From contig CAKULK010000002.1 in NCBI GenBank assembly GCA_934667275.1, positions 186,001 through 250,000 on the forward strand: a stretch of DNA of 64,000 nucleotides, in the 5' to 3' direction. This document shows positions 25,616-33,878 of the stretch, piece after piece (positions within the stretch are counted from its first letter, which is position 1; each line of letters begins with the position of its first letter). Source of the stretch: an uncultured Bacteroidales bacterium. Lineage in GTDB: Bacteria > Bacteroidota > Bacteroidia > Bacteroidales > Paludibacteraceae. The notes under the pieces are model-generated. The model did no database searches, was not told where the DNA came from, and saw nothing but the letters and a program-made list of their open reading frames with translations. A program made the position numbers and the translations under genes.

Positions 25616-25939
25616 GGAAACGATGGTGTGGTGCCGGCAATAAGGTCGGCACCTCACCTTGGCTATAAAAAAACAAATTGAGTTGAATGTTCGAAAGGAC
25701 AGGGCAAAAAGGGCCGCTCTGAACCTCAAACCTCCTCACTCACGCGTGCGAGCGAGCACGCACCCGCTTGTTTATATATTGAAATGTGTCGGCGAACAGT
25801 AGAGGCTCGCGCGACATTGGTGTGTAAGGCGGCGGAACAAAAGAAATAATCCCTAAGGTGCGAGTCATCCAAGCAAATGACTCTTTGGTTGTGCAAGTGC
25901 CTGAGGAAATGTGAAACAAACAAAATAATTAACAAAACA
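25616..25939 (+). other. fusA-rpsJ intergenic region, 324 nt, with hairpins
   Basis: No gene. A strong hairpin at 25625-25658 pairs GGTGTGGTGCCG with CGGCACCTCACC. A second at 25743-25761 pairs GCGTGC with GCACGC. No TAnnTTTG box in a convincing context was seen, so transcripts probably read through, with possible attenuation. Confidence 0.6.
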
Positions 25940-26245
25940 ATGAGTCAGAAAATTCGTATTAAACTGAAATCGTACGACCACAATCTGGTTGACAAGTCAG
26001 CCGAGAAGATTGTTAAGACCGTTCGTGCCACAGGTGCAGTTGTCAGTGGTCCTATTCCATTGCCCACTCACAAGCGCATCTTCACCGTCAACCGTTCTAC
26101 ATTCGTAAACAAGAAGAGCCGCGAGCAATTCGAGTTGTCGAGTTACAAGCGTCTGATTGACATCTACGGCTCGAACCAGAAGACGGTTGAGGCACTGATG
26201 AAACTGGAACTTGCCAGCGGTGTGGAAGTAGAGATTAAAGTCTAA
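25940..26245 (+). CDS. rpsJ: Ribosomal protein uS10
   Basis: 101 residues starting MSQKIRIKLKSYDHNLVDKS, the canonical beginning; the frame is open upstream to 25877 but the extension is not conserved. GPIPLPTHKRIFTVNRSTFV is the typical loop. In the 30S head; S10 is also a partner of NusB in antitermination in other bacteria. Confidence 0.97.
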   Translation: MSQKIRIKLKSYDHNLVDKSAEKIVKTVRATGAVVSGPIPLPTHKRIFTVNRSTFVNKKSREQFELSSYKRLIDIYGSNQKTVEALMKLELASGVEVEIKV

Positions 26246-26387
26246 TCGTTGCAATTTGTAAGTAAGGGCAAAATTGTAAACAGAATCACTTCCCGCGCTT
26301 AGGGACCGGAGTAATCTTCGGGTGAAGGGTTCGCCCCGCGGGCGAGAGTGAAGAATTTAATAAACAACATTTTTAATCACAGCAAAA
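26246..26387 (+). promoter_or_regulatory. Structured rpsJ-rplC spacer, candidate r-protein leader
   Basis: 142 nt without a gene. At 26313-26347 an outer stem (TCTTC with GAAGA) encloses a second stem (TCGCCC-CGC-GGGCGA). The position just ahead of rplC would suit an autoregulatory site, but this is inference. Confidence 0.4.
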
Positions 26388-27005
26388 ATGCCAGGATTAT
26401 TAGGTAAAAAAATCGGAATGACATCCGTTTTCGGTGCTGATGGCAAGAATATCCCATGCACCGTTATCGAGGCAGGTCCTTGCGTTGTTACGCAATTGAA
26501 GACTGTGGAGAAAGACGGCTATCAGGCTGTTCAGGTAGGTTTTATGCCCAAGAGCGAGAAGCATACCAACAAGGCTGAGGCAGGTCACTTCAAGGCTGCA
26601 GGCGTTCAACCCATGCGCCACCTCGCAGAGTTCGACGGTTTCGAACAAGAAGTCAAATTGGGCGACACGCTGACTGTGGATATGTTCGAGGAGAACTCTT
26701 ATGTGGACGTAGTCGGCGTATCCAAAGGTAAAGGTTTCCAAGGTGTTGTAAAGCGTCACGGCTTCGGCGGTGTAGGCCAATCGACACACGGTCAGGACGA
26801 CCGTCTGCGTGCCCCCGGTTCTGTAGGTGCTTGTGCATACCCGAGTCGTATCTTCCCGGGTACCCGCATGGGTGGTCACATGGGTACAGACCGCGTCACG
26901 GTACAAAACCTTGTAGTGCTCAAAGTAATTCCCGAGTACAACTTGATTATGGTCAAGGGCAGTATCCCGGGTGCTAAAAATTCAATCGTTACTATTAACA
27001 AATAA
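26388..27005 (+). CDS. rplC: Ribosomal protein uL3
   Basis: 205 residues, near the peptidyl-transferase centre. MPGLLGKKIGMTSVFGADGK, the central GFGGVGQSTHGQDDRLRAPG and FPGTRMGGHMGTDRVTVQNL are typical of the Bacteroidota form. Five nucleotides separate its stop from rplD. Confidence 0.98.
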   Translation: MPGLLGKKIGMTSVFGADGKNIPCTVIEAGPCVVTQLKTVEKDGYQAVQVGFMPKSEKHTNKAEAGHFKAAGVQPMRHLAEFDGFEQEVKLGDTLTVDMFEENSYVDVVGVSKGKGFQGVVKRHGFGGVGQSTHGQDDRLRAPGSVGACAYPSRIFPGTRMGGHMGTDRVTVQNLVVLKVIPEYNLIMVKGSIPGAKNSIVTINK

Positions 27006-27010
27006 GAGGT

Positions 27011-27640
27011 ATGGAACTTAGTATTTTGAATATGGCCGGACAAGAGACCGGCAAGAAGGTAGTTCTCAATGATGCTGTCTTCGCTATCGAGCCTAACGAC
27101 CACGCCATCTATTTGGATGTAAAGCAATATCTGGCTAACAATCGTCAGGGTACAGCCAAGGCTAAACAACGTAGCGAGAACGCTCACTCTACACGCAAAC
27201 TTGGTCGTCAGAAGGGCGGCGGAGGTGCACGTCCGGGTGATTTGAAATCTCCGGTTCGCGTAGGTGGTGGTACCATCTTTGGTCCCGTTCCCCGTGACTA
27301 TAGTTTCAAACTCAACAAGAAGGTGAAACAGCTGGCTCGTCGCAGCGCACTCAGTCTGCGTGCTCAGAACGGTCAAATCATCGTAGTGGATGCTTTGCAG
27401 TTCGAGGCTCCCAAGACCAAAGCTATGGTGGAGGTGATGAACAACCTCAAGGTGGCTGACAAGAAAGTGCTCTTCGTTCTCGCAGAGAACAATGCCGAGG
27501 TACTGAAGTCCGCTCGCAACATCCAACGCACCAACGTGGTGACGGTTAACGAACTGAATACATACGCAATCATGAACTCGAACGCAGTGGTTATCGTTGA
27601 GAACGCCGTTCCTGCTATCGAGGCAACTTTTAACGCATAA
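27011..27640 (+). CDS. rplD: Ribosomal protein uL4
   Basis: 209 residues. The extended loop ENAHSTRKLGRQKGGGGARP, which lines the exit tunnel, is clear, as is GTIFGPVPRDYSFKLNKKV. Normal length and operon position. Confidence 0.98.
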   Translation: MELSILNMAGQETGKKVVLNDAVFAIEPNDHAIYLDVKQYLANNRQGTAKAKQRSENAHSTRKLGRQKGGGGARPGDLKSPVRVGGGTIFGPVPRDYSFKLNKKVKQLARRSALSLRAQNGQIIVVDALQFEAPKTKAMVEVMNNLKVADKKVLFVLAENNAEVLKSARNIQRTNVVTVNELNTYAIMNSNAVVIVENAVPAIEATFNA

Positions 27641-27645
27641 GGAGG
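27639..27645 (+). promoter_or_regulatory. Strong Shine-Dalgarno sequence of rplW
   Basis: AAGGAGG, overlapping the rplD stop codon and 8 nt before the ATG at 27654. Such complete Shine-Dalgarno sequences are uncommon in this phylum. Confidence 0.7.
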
Positions 27646-27653
27646 TTACAACT

Positions 27654-27944
27654 ATGGCAATTATTCTGAAACCAATCGTCACTGAGAAGATGACCGCCGC
27701 AGGCGAAAAGTTCAACCGTTACGGTTTTCGTGTTGTCCGCGACGCCAACAAGGTGCAAATCAAGAAGGCAGTTGAGGAGATGTACAATGTACAGGTAGTG
27801 GATGTCAACACCCTCGTGGTGGCTCCAAAAGTTAAGCAACGCTACACCAAGAGCGGTCTGCTCCGCGGTGCACAACAGGCTTACAAGAAGGCTATCGTGA
27901 CATTGAAAGAAGGTGAAACAATCGATTTTTATAGCAATATCTAA
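27654..27944 (+). CDS. rplW: Ribosomal protein uL23
   Basis: 96 residues from the ATG placed after AAGGAGG. MAIILKPIVTEKMTAAGEKF is the standard start; the C-terminal YKKAIVTLKEGETIDFYSNI is also typical. L23 lies at the tunnel exit and is the docking site for trigger factor and SRP. Confidence 0.97.
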   Translation: MAIILKPIVTEKMTAAGEKFNRYGFRVVRDANKVQIKKAVEEMYNVQVVDVNTLVVAPKVKQRYTKSGLLRGAQQAYKKAIVTLKEGETIDFYSNI

Positions 27945-27946
27945 AA

Positions 27947-28771
27947 ATGGCTGTACGTAAATTAAAACCCTCTACACCGGGGCAAAGACACAAAGTTATC
28001 GGTGCATTTGAGACAATTACCGCAAGTGCTCCGGAGAAATCTCTTGTGTTCGGCAAGCGCAAGACGGGTGGTCGCAACCATGTTGGTAAAGAGACCATGC
28101 GTTATATCGGCGGCGGACACAAGCAGAAATATCGTGTAATTGACTTCAAACGTAACAAAGATGGTGTACCCGCTATTGTAAAGACGATTGAGTACGATCC
28201 TAACCGCTCGGCACGTATCGCACTCCTCTTCTATGCTGATGGCGAGAAACGTTACATTCTTGCACCTAACGGACTGCAAGTAGGTCAAACAGTGATGTCA
28301 GGAGAAAACGTTGCTCCTGAAGTGGGAAATGCTCTTCCTATGGCTAATATTCCTCTCGGAACGCTGATTCACAACATCGAATTGCGTCCGGGGCAGGGTG
28401 CTGCTATGGTTCGCTCGGCAGGTGTGTTTGCACAACTCTCTTCACGCGAAGACAAGTATGCAATCATCAAGTTGCCTTCAGGTGAACTCCGCAAGGTATT
28501 GGCAGCATGCAAGGCTACCGTAGGTGTGGTTGGCAACAGCGACCACGCACTCGAGAAGAGCGGTAAGGCTGGTCGCAACCGCTGGTTGGGACGCCGTCCG
28601 CGCAACCGTGGTGTAGCCATGAACCCTGTAGATCACCCGATGGGTGGTGGTGAAGGTCGTGCTTCCGGTGGACACCCGCGTTCACGCAAGGGACTGCTGG
28701 CTAAGGGTTACAAGACTCGTCATCCGAAGAACCAGAGCAACCAATACATCATTGAAAGAAGAAAGAAATAA
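27947..28771 (+). CDS. rplB: Ribosomal protein uL2
   Basis: 274 residues, 23S domain IV binding and subunit joining. The universal NPVDHPMGGGEGRASGGHPR segment, including the conserved histidine, is intact. It starts two bases after the rplW stop. Confidence 0.98.
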   Translation: MAVRKLKPSTPGQRHKVIGAFETITASAPEKSLVFGKRKTGGRNHVGKETMRYIGGGHKQKYRVIDFKRNKDGVPAIVKTIEYDPNRSARIALLFYADGEKRYILAPNGLQVGQTVMSGENVAPEVGNALPMANIPLGTLIHNIELRPGQGAAMVRSAGVFAQLSSREDKYAIIKLPSGELRKVLAACKATVGVVGNSDHALEKSGKAGRNRWLGRRPRNRGVAMNPVDHPMGGGEGRASGGHPRSRKGLLAKGYKTRHPKNQSNQYIIERRKK

Positions 28772-28792
28772 CCTGTTAAATCTGGAGAAATT

Positions 28793-29056
28793 ATGAGTCG
28801 TTCATTGAAAAAAGGACCGTTTATCAACGTAAAGTTGGAGAACAAGGTGTTGGCTATGAATGAGTCGGGCAAGAAAGATGTTGTCAAGACTTGGAGCCGC
28901 GCATCTATGATCTCTCCTGATTTCGTAGGTCATACTATTGCAGTTCACAATGGAAATAAGTTCATTCCTGTGTACATCACCGAAAATATGGTGGGTCACA
29001 AGTTGGGCGAATTTGCTCCCACTCGTACCTTCCGCGGGCACTCGGGAAACAGATAA
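28793..29056 (+). CDS. rpsS: Ribosomal protein uS19
   Basis: 87 residues. MSRSLKKGPFINVKLENKV and the C-terminal LGEFAPTRTFRGHSGNR are canonical. Located in the 30S head near the A-site finger. Confidence 0.97.
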   Translation: MSRSLKKGPFINVKLENKVLAMNESGKKDVVKTWSRASMISPDFVGHTIAVHNGNKFIPVYITENMVGHKLGEFAPTRTFRGHSGNR

Positions 29057-29100
29057 TCCATTGAATCATTCAAACAACAAATTAAACATTAGAATTCAAA

Positions 29101-29508
29101 ATGGGTGCTAGAAAACATAATACAGCCGAAGCAATGAAAGAGGCCCGCAAGAGCCAATATTTTGCTAAGCTTAACAACGTTCCTACCTCTCCACGCAAAA
29201 TGCGCCTTGTTGCTGACATGATTCGTGGAATGGAAGTGAACCGTGCACTGGGTGCGCTGCATTTCTCTACCAAAGAGGCTTCGCGCGCTCTCGAGAAACT
29301 CCTGAAGTCCGCTGTTGCCAACTGGGAAACCAAAACCGGCAAAAAGGCTGACTCGGAGACTCTGTATGTAACTAATATCATGGTTGACGGTGGCATGATG
29401 CTCAAGCGTCTTCTGACCGCTCCTCAAGGTCGCGGCTACCGTGTTCGCAAACGCTCCAACCATGTTACCGTATTTGTAGATACCAAAAATACTAACGAAG
29501 CAAAGTAA
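29101..29508 (+). CDS. rplV: Ribosomal protein uL22
   Basis: 135 residues. The core YFAKLNNVPTSPRKMRLVAD and the beta-hairpin GGMMLKRLLTAPQGRGYRVR, which reaches into the exit tunnel, are present. The first 16 residues are a phylum-typical extension. Confidence 0.97.
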   Translation: MGARKHNTAEAMKEARKSQYFAKLNNVPTSPRKMRLVADMIRGMEVNRALGALHFSTKEASRALEKLLKSAVANWETKTGKKADSETLYVTNIMVDGGMMLKRLLTAPQGRGYRVRKRSNHVTVFVDTKNTNEAK

Positions 29509-29514
29509 TCAACA

Positions 29515-30252
29515 ATGGGACAGAAAATTAATCCAATTAGTAACCGCCTGGGTATTGTTCGTGGTTGGGATTCCAACTGGTATGGCGGAAAAAACTACGG
29601 AGATACCATTCTTGAGGATACCAAAATCCGCAAGTATCTGAATGCCCGCTTGGCTGAGGCTAGTATTTCGCGTATCGTCATCGAGCGTACTCTGAAACTT
29701 GTAACTGTCACTGTCTGCACTGCTCGCCCCGGATATATCATCGGTAAGGGTGGACAAGAGGTTGACAAATTGAAAGAGGAACTGAAGAAAATCACCAAGC
29801 AGGATGTTCAAATCAACATCTTCGAGGTTAAGCGTCCCGAATTGGATGCCACTATCGTGGCTACCAAAATCGCCCGCCAACTCGAAGGTAAGATTGCTTA
29901 CCGCCGTGCCGTTAAGATGGCTGTCGCATCCACCATGCGTATGGGTGCCGAGGGTATCAAGGTGCAGGTTAGCGGTCGTTTGAACGGCGCCGAGATGGCG
30001 CGCAAGGAGATGTACAAAGAGGGACGTACTCCTCTCCATACACTCCGTGCCGACATCGACTACTGCCACGTGGGGGCTCTCACCAAGGTAGGTATCATCG
30101 GCGTAAAGGTTTGGATCTGCCGTGGTGAAGTGTATGGCAAGAAAGACCTTGCTCCCAACTTCACCCAGAAGCAAGAGGGTGGACCTCGTGGCGACCGCCG
30201 TGATCGTCGTGATGACCGCCGTGGTGGTTTCCGCAGAAACAAAAAACAATAA
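29515..30252 (+). CDS. rpsC: Ribosomal protein uS3 with charged C-terminal tail
   Basis: 245 residues. KH domain (PGYIIGKGGQEVDKLKEEL) and C-domain (YGKKDLAPN) are normal; the last 25 residues form a low-complexity tail of Arg, Asp and Gly (GDRRDRRDDRRGGFRRNKK). Such tails occur in Bacteroidota S3. Part of the mRNA entry helicase. Confidence 0.97.
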   Translation: MGQKINPISNRLGIVRGWDSNWYGGKNYGDTILEDTKIRKYLNARLAEASISRIVIERTLKLVTVTVCTARPGYIIGKGGQEVDKLKEELKKITKQDVQINIFEVKRPELDATIVATKIARQLEGKIAYRRAVKMAVASTMRMGAEGIKVQVSGRLNGAEMARKEMYKEGRTPLHTLRADIDYCHVGALTKVGIIGVKVWICRGEVYGKKDLAPNFTQKQEGGPRGDRRDRRDDRRGGFRRNKKQ

Positions 30253-30278
30253 GTTTAACCGATTTGTAGATTACAGTT

Positions 30279-30710
30279 ATGTTACAACCAAAGAAAACGA
30301 AATTCCGCCGTTCGCAAAAAGGCCGCATCAAAGGCAATGCACAACGCGGCCATGAGTTGGCATTCGGCTCATTCGGTATCAAATCGCTTGGTACCATCTG
30401 GTTGACAGGCCGTCAAATCGAAGCCGCCCGTATTGCAGTAACCCGTTACATGCAACGTCAAGGTCAAGTATGGATTCGCGTATTCCCCGATAAACCAATC
30501 ACCAAAAAGCCTTTGGATGTCCGTATGGGTAAAGGTAAAGGTGCTCCCGAGGGATTCGTAGTTCCATTGGAACCCGGACGTATCATCTTCGAGGTCGATG
30601 GTGTTCCCTACGAAGTAGCAAAAGAGGCTCTTCGCCTGGCAGCGCAGAAACTTCCTATCACAACCAAATTTGTCGTAAGACGTGATTACGACCCAACCCA
30701 AAATGTATAA
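30279..30710 (+). CDS. rplP: Ribosomal protein uL16
   Basis: 143 residues. MLQPKKTKFRRSQKGRIKGN and RVFPDKPITKKPLDVRMGKG with GAPEGFV mark L16, which helps position A-site tRNA. R83 (in WIRVFPDKP), the hydroxylation site in other bacteria, lies in a conserved context. Confidence 0.97.
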   Translation: MLQPKKTKFRRSQKGRIKGNAQRGHELAFGSFGIKSLGTIWLTGRQIEAARIAVTRYMQRQGQVWIRVFPDKPITKKPLDVRMGKGKGAPEGFVVPLEPGRIIFEVDGVPYEVAKEALRLAAQKLPITTKFVVRRDYDPTQNV

Positions 30711-30718
30711 GTAGGATT

Positions 30719-30913
30719 ATGAAAATAGCTGAAATTAATGAATTAACGACTGCTGAGATTCAAGAGCGTCTCGCCTCCGAGAAAGAGGCTCTCGTTCGCA
30801 TGAAACTGAACCACAGCATCTCTCCGCTTGACAATCCGTTGCAGATTAAGGTGGCTCGTAAAACAATCGCTCGCCTTGCAACTGTGCTCCGTCAAAGAGA
30901 ATTAACCAAGTAA
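30719..30913 (+). CDS. rpmC: Ribosomal protein uL29
   Basis: 64 residues, two-helix protein at the tunnel exit. LTTAEIQERLASEKEALVRM and IKVARKTIARLATVLRQREL are recognisable. Eight nucleotides after rplP. Confidence 0.96.
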   Translation: MKIAEINELTTAEIQERLASEKEALVRMKLNHSISPLDNPLQIKVARKTIARLATVLRQRELTK

Positions 30914-30926
30914 AAACGAAAGTGAA

Positions 30927-31184
30927 ATGGAAACAAGAAATCTAAGAAAAGAGCGTCAGGGTATTGTCGTTTCCAACAAGATGGACAAGACTATCGTCGT
31001 TGCCGTTAAGTGGAAAGAGAAACACCCTATCTATGGCAAGTTTGTCAATAAGACTCGCAAGTTCCATGTTCATGACGAGAAGAACGAGTGCGGAATCGGC
31101 GATACCGTACGCATTATGGAAACTCGTCCTTTGAGCAAAACTGTTCGTTGGCGTTTAACTCAAATTATCGAAAGGGCTAAGTAA
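30927..31184 (+). CDS. rpsQ: Ribosomal protein uS17
   Basis: 85 residues. RQGIVVSNKMDKTIVVAVKW and the RIMETRPLSKTVRWRL end are typical of this OB-fold 16S-binding protein. Confidence 0.97.
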   Translation: METRNLRKERQGIVVSNKMDKTIVVAVKWKEKHPIYGKFVNKTRKFHVHDEKNECGIGDTVRIMETRPLSKTVRWRLTQIIERAK

Positions 31185-31186
31185 TT

Positions 31187-31552
31187 ATGATACAGCAAGA
31201 ATCAAGACTGACCGTTGCGGACAACTCCGGTGCCAAAGAGGCATTGTGCATCCGCGTTCTGGGCGGAACCAAGAAGCGTTACGCTACCCTTGGTGATACT
31301 ATCGTTGTCGCTGTCAAGGGCGTTATCCCGTCCTCCGACATCAAGGATGGTACCGTCAGCCGCGCTATCGTAGTGCGCGTCAAGAAAGAGGTTCGCCGTG
31401 CTGATGGCAGTTATATCCGCTTCGATGACAACGCATGCGTGCTCATCTCCAATGCGGGTGAACTCCGCGGTTCGCGTATCTTCGGCCCCGTGGCACGTGA
31501 GTTGCGTCAAACGAACATGAAAATTATTTCTCTGGCACCTGAAGTGCTTTAA
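31187..31552 (+). CDS. rplN: Ribosomal protein uL14
   Basis: 121 residues. MIQQESRLTVADNSGAKEAL and GRIFGPVARELR-like end (GSRIFGPVARELRQTNMKII) are canonical. It starts two bases after rpsQ. The binding partner of RsfS. Confidence 0.98.
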   Translation: MIQQESRLTVADNSGAKEALCIRVLGGTKKRYATLGDTIVVAVKGVIPSSDIKDGTVSRAIVVRVKKEVRRADGSYIRFDDNACVLISNAGELRGSRIFGPVARELRQTNMKIISLAPEVL

Positions 31553-31573
31553 TCATCAAATTCTACAACTAAT

Positions 31574-31882
31574 ATGGCAAAGTTACATATTAAGAAGGGT
31601 GATATCGTTTACGTAAACGCAGGTGCTTCTAAGGGCAAGACCGGCCGCGTGCTGGAAGTGCTCGTTGAGAAACAACGTGCTATCGTAGAGGGTGTCAATA
31701 TGGTATCCAAGAGTACCAAACCCAGTGCTAAGAACCCGCAAGGGGGTATCGTAAAACAGGAGGCTCCTATCCATATCTCCAACCTCAACCCCGTTGAGAA
31801 CGGCAAACCCGTACGCGTAGGCCGTATCGAGAAGGATGGCAAACTCGTCCGTGTAAGTAAAAAATCCGGTAAAGAGATCTAA
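31574..31882 (+). CDS. rplX: Ribosomal protein uL24
   Basis: 102 residues. KOW motif KKGDIVYVNAGASKGKTGRV at the N-terminus and HISNLNPVENGKPVRVGRIE later. Initiates 50S assembly. Confidence 0.97.
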   Translation: MAKLHIKKGDIVYVNAGASKGKTGRVLEVLVEKQRAIVEGVNMVSKSTKPSAKNPQGGIVKQEAPIHISNLNPVENGKPVRVGRIEKDGKLVRVSKKSGKEI

Positions 31883-31884
31883 CA

Positions 31885-32427
31885 ATGAATACAGCAAGTC
31901 TAAAACAAGATTATCAGGAGCGCATCGTGCCTATCCTGATGAAGGAGTTCAACTACACTACAGTGATGCAGTGCCCGAAACTCACCAAGATTGTCCTCAA
32001 TCAAGGTTTGGGAGAGGCTGTGGCTGACAAGAAGATTATCGACGTCGCTCAACAAGAGATGACCCTTATCTCCGGTCAGAAAGCCGTTGCTACCGTCTCT
32101 AAGAAGGATATCGCAAACTTCAAGGTTCGTAAGAAAATGCCTATCGGCGTGCGTGTCACCCTCCGCGGCGAGCGTATGTACGAATTCTTGGAGCGTCTCG
32201 TGCGCGTGGCTCTGCCCCGTATCCGCGACTTCAAGGGTATTGACAGCAAGATGGACGGCCGTGGCAACTATACCCTCGGCATCCAGGAGCAAATCATCTT
32301 CCCTGAAATCAACATTGATAACATCACCAAACTGCTCGGTATGAACATCACTTTCGTGACCACCGCTCAGACCGACGAAGAGGGCTTCGCGCTGCTCCGT
32401 GAGTTTGGATTACCATTCAAAAAGTAA
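31885..32427 (+). CDS. rplE: Ribosomal protein uL5
   Basis: 180 residues, binds 5S rRNA in the central protuberance. KIVLNQGLGEAVADKK, ISGQKAVATVSKKDIANFKV and GNYTLGIQEQIIFPEINID identify it. Two bases after rplX. Confidence 0.98.
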   Translation: MNTASLKQDYQERIVPILMKEFNYTTVMQCPKLTKIVLNQGLGEAVADKKIIDVAQQEMTLISGQKAVATVSKKDIANFKVRKKMPIGVRVTLRGERMYEFLERLVRVALPRIRDFKGIDSKMDGRGNYTLGIQEQIIFPEINIDNITKLLGMNITFVTTAQTDEEGFALLREFGLPFKK

Positions 32428-32433
32428 CAGACT

Positions 32434-32703
32434 ATGGCAAAAGAATCAATGAAAGCCCGCGAGGTGAAACGCGCTGCATTGTGCGCTAAGTACGCTGCCA
32501 AGCGCGCACAACTCCTCAAGGATGGTGACTACGAAGGCCTGCAGGCTCTGCCCAAGAACGCCAGCCCCGTACGTTTGCACAACCGCTGCAAAATCACGGG
32601 TCGTCCGAAAGGCTATATGCGTGCATTCGGCTTGAGCCGTATCCAGTTCCGCGAGATGGCTTCCAAAGGCCTTATCCCGGGAGTGAAGAAAGCCAGCTGG
32701 TAA
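32434..32703 (+). CDS. rpsN: Ribosomal protein uS14, zinc-independent form
   Basis: 89 residues. The long form without the CxxC...CxxC zinc ribbon: the equivalent segment reads PVRLHNRCKITGRPKGYMRA and contains only one cysteine. FGLSRIQFREMASKGLIPGV is the conserved end. Confidence 0.97.
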   Translation: MAKESMKAREVKRAALCAKYAAKRAQLLKDGDYEGLQALPKNASPVRLHNRCKITGRPKGYMRAFGLSRIQFREMASKGLIPGVKKASW

Positions 32704-32737
32704 TCTCAGGAAATGTTGTCTGACAAGGTGCATCTTA

Positions 32738-32792
32738 CCCCTGCGAGACCCGCGTTCGACCCGCGATACACCCGCGACAGACTCGCGAAAAA
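32738..32792. repeat. 11-bp tandem repeat, family B, inside the spc operon
   Basis: Units CCCGCGTTCGA, CCCGCGATACA, CCCGCGACAGA and CTCGCGAAAAA, preceded by a degenerate one. It fills part of the 186-nt gap between rpsN and rpsH, a junction that is usually short. Related to 22192-22235. Confidence 0.8.
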
Positions 32793-32889
32793 CAGCAAGG
32801 GATAGGATAGCCTTGGTTGGATGATATAGAATAAATCAATTATTAAATATTGTCCCGAAAGGCGGGATTAATTTAACAACAAAACAATT

Positions 32890-33285
32890 ATGACAGATCC
32901 AATCGCAGATTATCTGACTCGTCTCAGAAATGCAATCAAGGCCGGTCACCGCGTTGTCGAGGTGCCTGCTTCGAATCTGAAGAAAGAGATCACACGCATC
33001 TTGTTCGAGAAGGGCTATATCCTCTCCTACAAGTTCGTGGAAGATGGACCTCAGGGCACTATCAAAATCGCTCTGAAGTATGATCCGGTTAACAAAGTTA
33101 ACGCCATCAAGAGTTTACAACGTGTATCTACTCCTGGTCTCCGCCAGTACGTAGGCTATCGCGAGATGCCCCGCGTCCTCAACGGACTCGGTATCGCCAT
33201 CCTTTCCACCTCGAAAGGCGTGATGACCAACAAAGAGGCTGTCGGACTCAAGTTGGGTGGTGAGGTTATTTGTTATGTATATTAA
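32890..33285 (+). CDS. rpsH: Ribosomal protein uS8
   Basis: 131 residues. MTDPIADYLTRLRNAIKAGH and the C-terminal ILSTSKGVMTNKEAVGLKLG with GEVICYVY are typical. In several bacteria S8 regulates the spc operon; the unusual spacer upstream may matter here. Confidence 0.98.
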   Translation: MTDPIADYLTRLRNAIKAGHRVVEVPASNLKKEITRILFEKGYILSYKFVEDGPQGTIKIALKYDPVNKVNAIKSLQRVSTPGLRQYVGYREMPRVLNGLGIAILSTSKGVMTNKEAVGLKLGGEVICYVY

Positions 33286-33288
33286 TGT

Positions 33289-33295
33289 AAGGAGG
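33289..33295 (+). promoter_or_regulatory. Strong Shine-Dalgarno sequence of rplF
   Basis: AAGGAGG located 8 nt before the ATG at 33304, followed by AGAAG. Confidence 0.7.
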
Positions 33296-33303
33296 AGAAG
33301 ACT

Positions 33304-33861
33304 ATGTCAAGAATTGGTAAATTACCTATCGCAATCCCTGCAGGCGTAACCGTAACAGTTAGCCCCGAAAACCTCGTGACCGTCAAAGGTCCCAAAGGTG
33401 AACTCCAACAGCAGGTGAATCCTATTATCACCGTCACCGTTGAGGATGGCGTTTGCCACGTCACCCGTCCTAACGACGAGAAAGAGAGCCGCTCCATGCA
33501 TGGCTTGTACCGCGCACTCATTCACAATATGGTGGTTGGCGTACACGATGGCTACAAGAAAGTGCTCGAGTTGGTCGGCGTCGGCTATCGTGTCGAACTC
33601 TCGCAACCGCAGGTTCTCAATTTCGCTCTCGGTTATACGCACCCCATTTACCTTCAACTCCCCAAAGAGATTAAGGTAGAGACCAAGTCGGAGCGTAACC
33701 AGAACCCTATCGTCATCCTTGAGTCTGCCGACAAGCAACTCATCGGACAGGTGTGCGCTAAGATTCGTTCGTTCCGTCGTCCTGAACCTTACAAAGGTAA
33801 AGGTGTTAAGTTCCAAGGTGAGGTTGTTCGTCGTAAGGCTGGTAAATCGGCTGGTAAATAA
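33304..33861 (+). CDS. rplF: Ribosomal protein uL6
   Basis: 185 residues. MSRIGKLPIAIPAGVTVTVS and RRPEPYKGKGVKFQGEVVRR are the family's start and end signatures. Full length, close to the factor-binding site. Confidence 0.98.
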   Translation: MSRIGKLPIAIPAGVTVTVSPENLVTVKGPKGELQQQVNPIITVTVEDGVCHVTRPNDEKESRSMHGLYRALIHNMVVGVHDGYKKVLELVGVGYRVELSQPQVLNFALGYTHPIYLQLPKEIKVETKSERNQNPIVILESADKQLIGQVCAKIRSFRRPEPYKGKGVKFQGEVVRRKAGKSAGK

Positions 33862-33878
33862 TTAGAAAGGAATAAGTT

